Assembly: GCF_000294655.1 (NCBI RefSeq)
Contig: NZ_CAHP01000015.1
Coordinates: 606-64,605, forward strand
DNA length: 64,000 nucleotides
Reading direction: 5' to 3'
From: Magnetospirillum molischianum DSM 120
GTDB lineage: Bacteria > Pseudomonadota > Alphaproteobacteria > Rhodospirillales > Magnetospirillaceae
Made by a program: the position numbers and the translations under genes. Numbering within the stretch: position 1 is the first letter of the stretch; every line of letters starts with the position of its first letter. The notes under the pieces are model-generated. The model saw only the letters and a list, made by a program, of their open reading frames with translations. It searched no databases and was not told the DNA's origin. Shown piece by piece: positions 27,529 through 36,558 of the stretch.

Positions 27529-27659
27529 CGGAGCATTCCTTCGAACAGCGGTTACAACAGCTTATACGGTCGCGGCCGGTCGCTGGATCACTCTCGTCCT
27601 TGCCTGCAAGCGTCAGGGTGCTACGATCCCGTCCTACCCCTGGCGGAGCCCCCCCTATC

Positions 27660-28493
27660 ATGGACGAAAATTACGTGCCTCCTGCCCTGACGCGGCCAAT
27701 CGACCGGCTGCTGGGTGTCATGGCGCGGCTGCGCGATCCTGAACGCGGATGTTCCTGGGACCGTGCCCAAAATTGGGCGACCATCGCTCCATTCACCATT
27801 GAGGAAGCCTACGAAGTTGCCGACGCCATTGCCCGCAATGACAGCGAGGCGGTGAAGGAAGAGTTGGGTGACCTGCTGTTTCAGGTGGTGTTCCAGACCC
27901 GTATCGGCGAAGAAAAAGGACATTTCGACTTCGAAACAGTGGCGGAAGCCGCCGCAGAAAAGATGATACGTCGTCACCCTCACCTGTTCGCCGGACACGA
28001 CGCACCTGATCCCGTTGCCCATCTTGAAGCTTGGGAAGAGATCAAAGCGCGAGAACGGGCCGATGCGGGCGGGGATGGTGTTCTCGACGGTATCGCCCGT
28101 GCCCTCCCCCCGATGACCCGCGCCTTAAAGCTACAGAAAAGAGCCGCTCGGGTTGGCTTCGACTGGGACGAACCCCAGGCGATTCTCGACAAACTGGCGG
28201 AGGAAGCCGAAGAAGTTGCGGTTGAGATCCGGGCCGGTTCGTTACACGACCGGGTCGAGGATGAAATTGGCGACCTGCTGTTCGTTTGCGTTAATCTTGC
28301 CCGCAAACTGTCCGTCGATCCGGAACGGGCGCTGGGGCGGGCCAACGACAAATTTGAACGTCGATTTCGCTACATTGAAAACGCTTTGCGCGGCGAAGGG
28401 CGTTCGCCTGCCCTCGCATCGCTCGACGAAATGGAAGCGTTGTGGCAGGCTGCAAAACGGTTAGAGCCAAGCGGAGGTGGCCGTGACGGCTGA
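27660..28493 (+). CDS. mazG: Nucleoside triphosphate pyrophosphohydrolase MazG
   Basis: MazG cleaves NTPs and dNTPs to monophosphates and pyrophosphate, cleaning the nucleotide pool and lowering ppGpp in E. coli. The 277-residue protein has two MazG repeats, each with the metal-binding ExxE-x12-ExxD pattern: FTIEEAYEVADAI then EELGDLLFQVVF, and KLAEEAEEVAVEI then DEIGDLLFVCVN. The CSWDRAQNWATIAPF segment is typical. The ATG at 27660 fits the family start. An upstream in-frame start at 27600 adds unrelated residues. Confidence 0.94.
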   Translation: MDENYVPPALTRPIDRLLGVMARLRDPERGCSWDRAQNWATIAPFTIEEAYEVADAIARNDSEAVKEELGDLLFQVVFQTRIGEEKGHFDFETVAEAAAEKMIRRHPHLFAGHDAPDPVAHLEAWEEIKARERADAGGDGVLDGIARALPPMTRALKLQKRAARVGFDWDEPQAILDKLAEEAEEVAVEIRAGSLHDRVEDEIGDLLFVCVNLARKLSVDPERALGRANDKFERRFRYIENALRGEGRSPALASLDEMEALWQAAKRLEPSGGGRDG

Positions 28494-29130
28494 GTGGACC
28501 AAACGGCTGGCGGTCTTGGCTGCCTTGTTCCTGCTGTCGTCGTGCTACATCCCTGACAAGTTCCGGGCCGAGCTGCGGCTGTCCCGCTATGGCGATTTTG
28601 CCATCAGCTACAAGGGCGATTTGCTGTGGGCGCCGATCCTTGACGATTACCGCAAGGGCAAAGTCGACCCCAAGGACGAAGCCGAGAGAATCGAGAACAT
28701 CCGCAAGGATTTGGTCCGCGACATCGCTTTTCGTAAAATCGAGTCGCGGGGGCGCGGCCGGTTCGCTGTTGAATACGAACGGGCCGGACGGCTTGGGAAT
28801 GTCCAGTTGACCGCCTTGATCCGGCGCGATGCCCGTATGCTGGCGCTACGTTCGCTTGAGAACGGCGCGGTCATCGTTGCCGCCAACGGAATAAAGCCCT
28901 CCGATGCTCAGATTCTCGCCGAACTCGGCCTGACGATGGAGGGCGAGTTCCGCATCACCACTGACGCCAATGTTGTCGAGAACAATGCGACAGAGGTCCG
29001 TCAGTTCGGCACCAATCGGGTCTATGTCTGGAAGATCGATAATCCGTTGTCGCCGATGCCGCATCTGGTGATGTTGCGCGATCCCGATCCGCTCCGTCCG
29101 CTACCCCCCCGGCCGTCGGAACAGAAATAA
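28483..29130 (+). CDS. Putative lipoprotein of unknown function
   Basis: The N-terminus is a lipoprotein signal with a clear lipobox (ALFLLSSC), so the mature protein should be lipidated at that Cys and sit in the membrane facing the periplasm. The remaining 195 residues have no motif I recognise: charged N-terminal half (DEAERIENIRKDLVRDIA) and a beta-rich C-terminal half ending PLPPRPSEQK. The GTG at 28483 lies 5 nt after GGAGG and overlaps the end of mazG by 11 nt, so translation is coupled. Confidence 0.75.
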   Translation: MTAEWTKRLAVLAALFLLSSCYIPDKFRAELRLSRYGDFAISYKGDLLWAPILDDYRKGKVDPKDEAERIENIRKDLVRDIAFRKIESRGRGRFAVEYERAGRLGNVQLTALIRRDARMLALRSLENGAVIVAANGIKPSDAQILAELGLTMEGEFRITTDANVVENNATEVRQFGTNRVYVWKIDNPLSPMPHLVMLRDPDPLRPLPPRPSEQK

Positions 29131-29154
29131 CACAGGGAAAAGCGAGAGGTCGCG

Positions 29155-29937
29155 ATGAACACAACCTGGACCGACCGTACTGTGATGATTACCGGGGCCA
29201 CCGCTGGATTTGGCGTCGCCATCGCCCGCCGCTTTGCGGCTGCGGGCGCACGGCTGGTGATCTGTGGAAGACGGGTCGAACGACTTGTGACCCTGACGGA
29301 GGAACTAGGAACGCCCATCCATGCCGCGCCGCTCGACGTTCGTGACCGCGCCGCAATCGCCACCTTTGTCGCGAATCTGCCGCCCGACTTCGCCGCCATC
29401 GACGTCCTCGTCAACAATGCAGGGCTTGCCCTAGGACTTGAGCCAGCCTACGACACCGATCCCGACGATTGGGATACGATGATCGACACCAACCTGAAAG
29501 GGCTGGTTCAGGTCACCCGTGCCATTCTGCCCGGAATGGTCGAACGCGATCGCGGCCACATCGTCAATATTGGCTCAATTGCTGGGAATTACCCCTATCC
29601 AGGCGGTAATGTCTATGGGGCAACCAAGGCGGCGGTAAAGCAATTTTCCGCTAATTTGCTGGCCGATCTGGTCAAGACCCGGTTGCGCGTCACCAATATC
29701 GAACCGGGCCTATGCGGTGGGTCGGAATTCTCCAACGTTCGCTTCCATGGCGATTCCGAGAAGGCCGCCAAAGTCTATGATGGCACCACACCACTGACCT
29801 CGGAAGATGTTGCCGAAGCGGTGTTCTGGGCTGTTTCGGCTCCGGCTCACGTTAATATCAGCCGGATAGAAATGATGCCGTCCTGTCAAGCCACCGCCGG
29901 AATGGCGGTGCACAGGAGAACCAACGAATCTTCATAA
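29155..29937 (+). CDS. Short-chain dehydrogenase/reductase (YdfG-like)
   Basis: A 260-residue classical SDR. The cofactor motif TGATAGFG follows the first strand, with ICGRR after strand 2 favouring NADP(H). NNAG is present, and the catalytic Ser (NIGSIAG), Tyr and Lys (YGATKAAVKQF) are intact. The closest relatives by pattern are YdfG-type 3-hydroxy-acid or serine dehydrogenases (MIDTNLKGL, NIEPGLCGGSEFSNVRFHGD). It follows the lipoprotein gene by 24 nt. Confidence 0.88.
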   Translation: MNTTWTDRTVMITGATAGFGVAIARRFAAAGARLVICGRRVERLVTLTEELGTPIHAAPLDVRDRAAIATFVANLPPDFAAIDVLVNNAGLALGLEPAYDTDPDDWDTMIDTNLKGLVQVTRAILPGMVERDRGHIVNIGSIAGNYPYPGGNVYGATKAAVKQFSANLLADLVKTRLRVTNIEPGLCGGSEFSNVRFHGDSEKAAKVYDGTTPLTSEDVAEAVFWAVSAPAHVNISRIEMMPSCQATAGMAVHRRTNESS

Positions 29938-29949
29938 AATATTATAAAT

Positions 29950-30498
29950 TCAAACACTTGATCCCGCCTTTCGCCATGGCGGATCAAGATCCAGAATCCG
30001 CACGAATGCGGGGCAGTCCGTGCGATGAGCACCGGGAAGAATGCCGATGCTCATCAGAAACTCTCCCACCACTTCGCCCCCAGTGAAAGCGAAAGTCTGG
30101 CGGAACAGCTTGACCCAGGCGTCTTTGTCGCGGGGGTGATGGCGATTGATCCAGGCGGCAAACGATCCTTCGGCGTCGCGGATCGACAAGATGCGGCGGG
30201 CATTGCCGATCACAGCTTCAATCTTACGTCGATTGCGGATGATCTCGGCATTGACCATAAGACGCTCGATATCCGCCTCGTCGTAAACAGCGACGATGGC
30301 TGGATCGAAACCATCGAATGCTGTCACCAGCGCCGGGCGTTTTTTCAGAACGATCAGCCAGGACAGCCCTGCCTGGAAAATCTCCAGGCACAGACGCTCG
30401 AACAAAGCCCGGTCATCCTGGATTGGAACGCCATATTCGTGGTCGTGGTAGGGACCGTGGAACGGGTGGCCGGGGGCGATATCACAATACCAATTCAT
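29950..30498 (-). CDS. tag: DNA-3-methyladenine glycosylase I
   Basis: Tag excises 3-methyladenine from alkylated DNA. The 182-residue protein shows the family start WYCDIAPGHPFHGPYHDHEYGVP, then FERLCLEIFQAGLSWLIVLKKR, the NAEIIRNRRKIEAVIGNAR helix and a C-terminal GAHRTDCP. Together these supply the Cys/His residues of the structural zinc site. The length is normal. It converges with the SDR gene. Confidence 0.94.
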   Translation of the reverse strand: MNWYCDIAPGHPFHGPYHDHEYGVPIQDDRALFERLCLEIFQAGLSWLIVLKKRPALVTAFDGFDPAIVAVYDEADIERLMVNAEIIRNRRKIEAVIGNARRILSIRDAEGSFAAWINRHHPRDKDAWVKLFRQTFAFTGGEVVGEFLMSIGILPGAHRTDCPAFVRILDLDPPWRKAGSSV

Positions 30499-30522
30499 CG
30501 CCCCCTCCCCGGTCTGGTTCGA

Positions 30523-30927
30523 TCAAGCCTGTTCGAGTTCGACCAAGGTGCCGCAGAAATCCTTTGGATGAAGGAACAGGACCGGCTTATCGTGCGCACC
30601 GATCTTCGGCTCTCCATCACCCAGAACCCGAGCGCCGGTCGCCTTTAACTGGTCGCGGGCAGCCAGGATATCGGCCACCTCATAACAGATATGATGGATA
30701 CCGCCATTCGGGTTTTTGGCCAGGAACCCGGCAATCGGCGACGCCTCACCCAAGGGATGAACCAGCTCGATCTTTGTGTTGGGCAGAGTAACGAACACCA
30801 CGACGACGCCATGCGCCGGCTGGGGAACCGGTTCGGAAACAACCGCACCCAGCGTGTCGCGGTAAAGAGCGGTTGCGGCGGCAAGGTCCGGAACGGCAAT
30901 GGCAACGTGGTTCAGTTTTCCGATCAT
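30523..30927 (-). CDS. mce: Methylmalonyl-CoA epimerase
   Basis: A 134-residue vicinal-oxygen-chelate protein that interconverts the (R) and (S) forms of methylmalonyl-CoA in propionate, odd-chain fatty acid and ethylmalonyl-CoA metabolism. Family motifs are KLNHVAIAVPDLAAATALYR, TKIELVHPLGEASPIAGFL, GGIHHICYEVADI and the C-terminal HPKDFCGTLVELEQ, which supply the metal-binding His, Gln/His and Glu. The ATG at 30927 gives the family start. No mutase gene is seen nearby. Confidence 0.92.
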   Translation of the reverse strand: MIGKLNHVAIAVPDLAAATALYRDTLGAVVSEPVPQPAHGVVVVFVTLPNTKIELVHPLGEASPIAGFLAKNPNGGIHHICYEVADILAARDQLKATGARVLGDGEPKIGAHDKPVLFLHPKDFCGTLVELEQA

Positions 30928-31097
30928 CGTGGTCTCGATCCTGTTCGGTCCGGGCGTTTCTGCCCAGTTCCCTATAGCACGCCAAACCGTTACCGCCAAA
31001 GCGCAAGCCGTGCTTTCGCTTTACAGGCTCAGGCTGTTGGCGTTACCACTTTAAGGTCGGCAGCGACATCCGCCGCAAAGAAAGTGGGGAATCGATC

Positions 31098-33467
31098 GTG
31101 ACGGAGGAGAAAGCTGCAACCAAAAGCCATCGTTCCACACGACGTCGCTGGACCATTATCGCCGTCAATGCGGTGGCTCTGACCGGCTTGCTGGGAGGGG
31201 CGACGGTCTGGCTGGCTTTGATGAGTCCTCTGCCTCGCCAAACAGGTCGGATCGAGCTGTCTGGATTGAGCGAGCCCGTTACTATCGCCCGAAATGATCG
31301 CGGGGTGCCACGCATCCAAGCCGCCAACCGTGAGGATTCTTGGTTTGCCCTCGGTTGGGTCCATGCCCAGGATCGGATGTGGCAAATGGAGACAATGCGC
31401 CGCCTCGGTTCAGGGCGGATCTCCGAGGCGGTGGGAGCAACGGGTCTGGTCAGTGATCGTTTCATGCGGACGTTGGGGTTGCGGCAACAGGCCGAACGCT
31501 CTCTTTCCCGCCTGGACGAACCAACCCGCGCCGCCCTGACCGCCTATGCCAACGGTGTCAACGCCTGGCTGACATCGCCCGAAACTCGTCTACCGCTTGA
31601 ATATACCCTGTTAGGGGTTCGTCCCGAACCATGGAGTCCGGTCGATTCGTTGCTATGGCAGAAGCTGATGGCGCTGCAACTAGCAGGAAATTGGCCCGAT
31701 GACATTCTGCGGGCAAGACTGGCTCGGCGGATCGATTCCAAACGAATTCCCGATCTGTTTCCAACCGGATCGCCCGAATCCACCCAAGGATTGTCTGATG
31801 CCAACTGGCGCGCCCTAAGCGCCGTGATTCCGGCGGCGGTGCGCCCTGCCCCCGCCTCGAACATTTGGATCGTCTCAGGCACCCGCAGCGCCAGCGGCAA
31901 GCCAATCTTATCCAACGACCCCCACCTCCCCTTCACCGCCCCATCCTACTGGTATCTGGCCGAAATCGAGGCACCAGGCATGTCCCTGGCGGGAGCGACG
32001 TCACCCGGCCTGCCTTTCCATGTTATCGGCCATAACGATCGGATCGCCTGGGGATTCACTTCGGCCGAAGCCGACACCGTTGACCTTTTTATCGAAAAGA
32101 CGGACGGCGACAACGCCTACCGCACCCCCGAGGGAAGTCGTCCCTTCACCGTGCGCGAGGAGGTCATCAAGGTTAAAGACAGCCCTGATATAACCTTGCG
32201 AGTTCGCGAAACGCGTCACGGTCCGGTCATCTCCGATCTGATCGCGGGTGATCTGGCCGGGCCAAGCGATGTCGTGGCCTTTGCTTCGACCGCACTTAGC
32301 GACTCCGACACCGGGGTTCAGACTCTAATGCGGATGAACTTCGCGCGAGACTGGCCCGGATTCGCTGCGGTATTGCGCGATGTCCAGGCTCCGGCTTTGA
32401 ATGTTGGCTATGCCGATGTCAGCGGCACGATTGCACTCACGACGGTCGGACGAATCCCAATCCGGCGGTCGGGTAACGGGCTGACACCCGCGCGGGGCTG
32501 GACCGGATCGGGCGATTGGACGGGATGGATTCCGCCCGGCAAACTACCGCAAACGGTTAATCCGCGCTCTGGCATCCTTATCAATGCCAACAACCGCCCG
32601 ACACCAGACAAATACCCGTATTTGATCGCTGCGCTTTGGCCCGAAACGTATCGGGCCGAACGATTGCGAGAGATTCTGGAGACACGGAAGGGAATGACCA
32701 TCGCCGACATGGTGGCGATTCAGGGGGATATCGTGTCCCTTCAAGCCGTCGAGGTGAAGGATCTGTTGACTGGGGTAGAACCTGCCTCGGAGCGAGGACG
32801 CGAAGCGGTACGGCTGATTGCCGACTGGACTGGAGAGGTTTCAGGCGACCGCCCCGAGCCTCTGCTTCTCGCCACCTGGGTCGCTAATCTGACCCGCGCC
32901 GTCTTCGCCGACGAATTGGGTGAATTGTATGATCCACAATCACCTCCATCACCACAGGCGTTGATCGGCGCGTTCACCAAGCGACGCTATTGGTGCGACG
33001 ACTTTTCAACCCCCGCAGCGGAAAGCTGCGAGGAACTGATCGAACGTAGTCTGAACCAATCGCTGACAGATCTCTCTGCCGATTGGGGACATGACATGAG
33101 CCGGTGGCGGTGGGGCGATGCTCATCGGGCCCGCTTCACGAATCCTGTACTGGGACAAGTGCCTCTACTGCGACGGTGGGCAAACCTAGAAACACCGACC
33201 AACGGCGATAACGCCACTCTGTCGCGCGGTAGCTACCGTATCGAGGGCAAGAATTTCCCACACGTTCATGGACCGAGCCTACGGACGGTATTCGACCTTT
33301 CTGCCCTTGACGACAGCCGTTATCTGATCGTCCCCGGCCAGTCGGGACATCCAATGTCGCCTCATTATGGAGATCAGCTGAAGGATTGGAGCGACAACCG
33401 CTCTTTCCGGCTAGAGCACGGAGAGGATTGGGTATTAACCCTTGTGCCGCGCCCGACCGCCCCCTAG
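31098..33467 (+). CDS. Penicillin acylase family protein (Ntn hydrolase)
   Basis: A 789-residue precursor with a membrane anchor or signal at about residues 18-42. As in penicillin G acylase and AHL acylases, autocleavage should expose Ser254 (APASNIWIVSG) as the N-terminal nucleophile of the beta chain. The NDPHLPFTAPSYWYL motif and GHNDRIAWGFT loop follow, then a conserved NANNRP. Natural substrates may be N-acyl compounds such as AHLs or acyl amides; specificity cannot be read. It starts with GTG. Its stop shares the CTAG tetranucleotide with the convergent flavin reductase stop. Confidence 0.88.
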   Translation: MTEEKAATKSHRSTRRRWTIIAVNAVALTGLLGGATVWLALMSPLPRQTGRIELSGLSEPVTIARNDRGVPRIQAANREDSWFALGWVHAQDRMWQMETMRRLGSGRISEAVGATGLVSDRFMRTLGLRQQAERSLSRLDEPTRAALTAYANGVNAWLTSPETRLPLEYTLLGVRPEPWSPVDSLLWQKLMALQLAGNWPDDILRARLARRIDSKRIPDLFPTGSPESTQGLSDANWRALSAVIPAAVRPAPASNIWIVSGTRSASGKPILSNDPHLPFTAPSYWYLAEIEAPGMSLAGATSPGLPFHVIGHNDRIAWGFTSAEADTVDLFIEKTDGDNAYRTPEGSRPFTVREEVIKVKDSPDITLRVRETRHGPVISDLIAGDLAGPSDVVAFASTALSDSDTGVQTLMRMNFARDWPGFAAVLRDVQAPALNVGYADVSGTIALTTVGRIPIRRSGNGLTPARGWTGSGDWTGWIPPGKLPQTVNPRSGILINANNRPTPDKYPYLIAALWPETYRAERLREILETRKGMTIADMVAIQGDIVSLQAVEVKDLLTGVEPASERGREAVRLIADWTGEVSGDRPEPLLLATWVANLTRAVFADELGELYDPQSPPSPQALIGAFTKRRYWCDDFSTPAAESCEELIERSLNQSLTDLSADWGHDMSRWRWGDAHRARFTNPVLGQVPLLRRWANLETPTNGDNATLSRGSYRIEGKNFPHVHGPSLRTVFDLSALDDSRYLIVPGQSGHPMSPHYGDQLKDWSDNRSFRLEHGEDWVLTLVPRPTAP

Positions 33468-33949
33468 GGTAAGGGGAAGTCTAGATAGCCGCCACCCTGG
33501 TAGATTAGTGGACGGGCGCCGTCACGTGATAGAATAGTCTGCACTTCACCGATGAAAATCAGGTGGTCACCGCCTTCGATGGTGCGAGTCAACACACACT
33601 CCAGCACCGTCAAAGCGCCCGGCAAAGCCGGTGATCCATCGGACAGGGATTCCCACGCCAGATCGCGCCAGCGCGCATCGACCGGACCAGCAAACCGGGC
33701 CGAGATATCGCGCTGATCGTCAGCCAGAATGTTGACGGCAAAGCGTCCTGCCGCCTCGATCGCGGAAACGCACGATCCAGTCCGACCAAGACAGAACAAC
33801 ACCAAAGGCGGATCGAGAGACAGAGAAGAAAAAGCGCTGACAGTCACCCCGACCGGCGAATCGGTCTCAGGATCAATTGCCGTAATGACTGTCACGCCAG
33901 AGGCAAAGCTACCAAGCGCTTTGCGAAACGAGCGGGAATCGAGGGACAT
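33464..33949 (-). CDS. Flavin reductase family protein
   Basis: The 161-residue protein has the split-barrel FMN-binding fold of HpaC/flavin-reductase-like proteins: FRKALGSFASGVTVIT, the GVTVSAFSSLSLDPPLVLFC block, FAVNILADDQRDIS and a late GDHLIFIGEV. Members supply reduced FMN/FAD to two-component monooxygenases or act as ferric reductases. No partner oxygenase lies in the window. Confidence 0.88.
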   Translation of the reverse strand: MSLDSRSFRKALGSFASGVTVITAIDPETDSPVGVTVSAFSSLSLDPPLVLFCLGRTGSCVSAIEAAGRFAVNILADDQRDISARFAGPVDARWRDLAWESLSDGSPALPGALTVLECVLTRTIEGGDHLIFIGEVQTILSRDGARPLIYQGGGYLDFPLP

Positions 33950-34019
33950 GTCATTAACCTCCCTGGCTAAGACCGGCCTGCCAGAGCGGACCAGCCCCTC
34001 TTACCCCACCCCGGAAACG

Positions 34020-34418
34020 CTATTCTTCGTCCGGGCTTTCAATACCAACCAATTCGGGATCGGGATCGGTACCGTCTTCGTTGATCGACATGCCGTCTTC
34101 CAGCAATTCGTCTTCGTTGGCAACGGTCTCGAAGGCGAGATCGCTGTCGGCGACAAAGCCTTCCATCTCGTCCTCTTCCGGCTCGTCATTCTCGACGTGC
34201 TTTTGCAGCCCCTGGATCAGGGAATTTTGCAGAACATCAAGAACAACCGTATCCTCAGCGATTTCGCGCAGAGCGACTACCGGGTTCTTGTCATTGTCGC
34301 GGTCAAGAGTCAGCCGCGCGCCGCCGGAGATGTCACGGGCGCGCTGCCCGGCCATCAGAACCAGCTCAAAGCGGTTGGGAACCTTGAGAACACAATCTTC
34401 AACCGTGACACGAGCCAT
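34020..34418 (-). CDS. rpoZ: DNA-directed RNA polymerase omega subunit
   Basis: The first 60 residues are a standard omega subunit ([42 protein letters not shown]), which helps assemble and stabilise RNA polymerase. The remaining 70 residues form a very acidic tail (many Asp/Glu), giving 132 residues against about 91 in E. coli; long acidic tails occur in alphaproteobacteria. ATG at 34418 is preferred over a TTG at 34424. The gene stands alone, with a likely promoter at 34460-34487. Confidence 0.93.
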   Translation of the reverse strand: MARVTVEDCVLKVPNRFELVLMAGQRARDISGGARLTLDRDNDKNPVVALREIAEDTVVLDVLQNSLIQGLQKHVENDEPEEDEMEGFVADSDLAFETVANEDELLEDGMSINEDGTDPDPELVGIESPDEE

Positions 34419-34459
34419 CGTCAAATTCCGCCATTAACTGCCCAAAAGGGAAGAGGGTT

Positions 34460-34487
34460 TATATAGACCTTTGGCCGACAAAAGCAA
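34460..34487 (-). promoter_or_regulatory. Candidate rpoZ promoter
   Basis: On the minus strand TTGCTT (34487-34482) and TATATA (34465-34460) are separated by 16 nt, about 42 nt upstream of the rpoZ start and in the gap between rpoZ and the histidine kinase gene. Confidence 0.35.
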
Positions 34488-34494
34488 GCATGCC

Positions 34495-36558
34495 CTATAT
34501 GGGGGTGGCTGGTGGTGGACTCAAGGTGAAGTGAAACGTCGTCCCGACACCGGGTTCCGATTCGACCCATAGGGTGCCACCATGACGCTCGACAATGCGT
34601 TTGCAAAGGGCAAGACCGATTCCGACGCCGGGAATGGCGCTGTGGGTATGCAGTCGTTTGAAGATCACAAAAATCTGATCGAGATAGGCCGCATCAATAC
34701 CGATGCCGTTATCCTCAACCAGAAACTCCCACATATCACCCGCACGGCAGCTTGATACAGTGATCACCGAAACCCGAGTGCGGTCTCGGTATTTCAAGGC
34801 GTTACCGATCAAATTCTGAAAGAGCTGGATCAGTTGAACCTCGTCGGCGGCGACTACCGGCATAGATCCTGTATGGATGATCGCCCCACTTTCGGCAACC
34901 GCATTCGACAAATAGCCGAGTGCCACAGACAGCGCTCGACCAGAATCGACCTCATCGAAACCGCGACCAACAGAATCGACCCGCGAGAATTCCAGCAATC
35001 CCTCGACCAACCGCATCATCTGTTTGGCGGCATTGACAATAAATTCGACGAATTCAGATATTTCGTTGTCGCGAGAACCGTAACGCAATTCCAACAACTG
35101 AGCATAACGAACCAGAGTGTTCAACGGCTCACGCAGATCATGCGAAGCGGCATAGGCGAATCGCTCCAGATCGGTATTCGAACGGGTCAGGGCATCGATC
35201 GTGCGGGTCAGAGCATCGGCGCTCTCTTTCCGCTCTGTGATGTCACGCATCATCGCAAGCATCTGAGGGCCGGTGTCGTCGATGGTTACCCGGCGCAGAT
35301 CGACCTCCACCCAAAACACATGGCCATCGCGATGGCGAGCCAGCCACTCCAGAACATGCGATTCTTCGGCGGTGCGGCGCAGACACGTAAGTGTTGCATC
35401 CCGATCATAGGGCGCATTGCCTTCGCTTAGGTCGGGAACAATCAGGGACGGGATCTCTTCAGAGGGATAGCCGAACATCTCGCGCATACTGCGATTGGCC
35501 ATCCGGATCGCGCCGGTCTCGATATCGAAGATGATGATGGAATCGTTGATCGCATCGAAGATAGTCCGAAACCGGGCCTCGCTAATCGTCAGTCCATTTA
35601 GGGCCGAAGTCAATTCTCGCGTTTTAGCGGAAACTTGACGACGAAGCAACCCCACCCAAACCAATTGCAGCAATATAACGAGGCAGACTAGCCCCCCACC
35701 GAGAAGAATGTCCTGAATAATAGTATCGTCAATATTAGATACCAGCGATTTCCCCAGCCAATGTTCCTCTATCTTATTCCGTTCTTCTGGCGATATTAGG
35801 TTAAATCCTGCATTAACAACATCGCGGACATCCTCATTACCTTTGAGAACGACCCAATGGAACTGGCCAGAATAGAGCGGTTTCGATGCTCTGAACCGGC
35901 CTTCGAGCCCTTTTTTGATCAGATAGTATATTGCTGGCGGCCGATCGATACAGGCAACCTTGATCTCTCCTTGCGTTCCGGCATCGATTATCGCCTCATA
36001 ACTGGGATACCGGCGAACGCTATCGATTCCGCGCATCGCCAGGAAATCGATACAGGCGTCACCATCCTTGACCCCGACAGAGAAGCCACGCAGCGTCGCG
36101 GCATCTTTGATACCTGACAGGCTGGCATCAAAGACGATAGAAACGTCGATGGTAGAGTAAGGCGTCGAGAAATCATAAATCTCGTCACGCGCCGAGGTCC
36201 AGAACGCCATATCGAGAACATCGGCTTCGCCGGCATTGAAACGTCGTTGCGCCTCGCCCCACTCCATGCCCAGCACCGTAACCGGAATCCCGGTGCGAGC
36301 CGACCATAGAGCCCAAAGATCGGGAACAATGCCCTGAATCTCGCCCTGCTCGTCGCGAAATGTGAATGGAGGATATGCATCATCAACAAGAACGCGCAGA
36401 CGGCGTATCGCTGCGGTATGAACCGAAGTATTCGCAGGCGTTACATTGGCGGCATCTGCCGGAGACGCTCCGAATAATCCCAGCGACGGTATCAGCCCCA
36501 GTCCGATCAGAACGGCTCCAACAACCAGAGCGGTAACGATCCTGGGGATTGTCATCAT
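34495..36558 (-). CDS. Sensor histidine kinase with periplasmic solute-binding domain (SBP_bac_3-PAS-HisKA-HATPase)
   Basis: The 687 residues run: signal/membrane segment (about 7-35), type-3 extracellular solute-binding domain (about 50-275; RVLVDDAYPPFTFRDEQGE, GFSVGVKDGDACIDFL), a membrane span (about 283-303), PAS (about 325-445), HisKA with phospho-acceptor His473 (AYAASHDLREPLNTLVRY) and HATPase_c (QNLIGNALKYRD, VEDNGIGID, GVGIGLALCKRI). It should sense an amino-acid-like ligand in the periplasm. Its ATG overlaps the livF stop (ATGA), coupling it to the transporter. No response regulator is adjacent. Confidence 0.9.
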   Translation of the reverse strand: MMTIPRIVTALVVGAVLIGLGLIPSLGLFGASPADAANVTPANTSVHTAAIRRLRVLVDDAYPPFTFRDEQGEIQGIVPDLWALWSARTGIPVTVLGMEWGEAQRRFNAGEADVLDMAFWTSARDEIYDFSTPYSTIDVSIVFDASLSGIKDAATLRGFSVGVKDGDACIDFLAMRGIDSVRRYPSYEAIIDAGTQGEIKVACIDRPPAIYYLIKKGLEGRFRASKPLYSGQFHWVVLKGNEDVRDVVNAGFNLISPEERNKIEEHWLGKSLVSNIDDTIIQDILLGGGLVCLVILLQLVWVGLLRRQVSAKTRELTSALNGLTISEARFRTIFDAINDSIIIFDIETGAIRMANRSMREMFGYPSEEIPSLIVPDLSEGNAPYDRDATLTCLRRTAEESHVLEWLARHRDGHVFWVEVDLRRVTIDDTGPQMLAMMRDITERKESADALTRTIDALTRSNTDLERFAYAASHDLREPLNTLVRYAQLLELRYGSRDNEISEFVEFIVNAAKQMMRLVEGLLEFSRVDSVGRGFDEVDSGRALSVALGYLSNAVAESGAIIHTGSMPVVAADEVQLIQLFQNLIGNALKYRDRTRVSVITVSSCRAGDMWEFLVEDNGIGIDAAYLDQIFVIFKRLHTHSAIPGVGIGLALCKRIVERHGGTLWVESEPGVGTTFHFTLSPPPATPI

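Noticed and set aside
29957-29988. Hairpin (CTTGATCC/GGATCAAG) after the SDR gene as a terminator
   Set aside because: It falls inside the coding end of tag and has no T-run, so the pairing may be incidental; not listed as a terminator.
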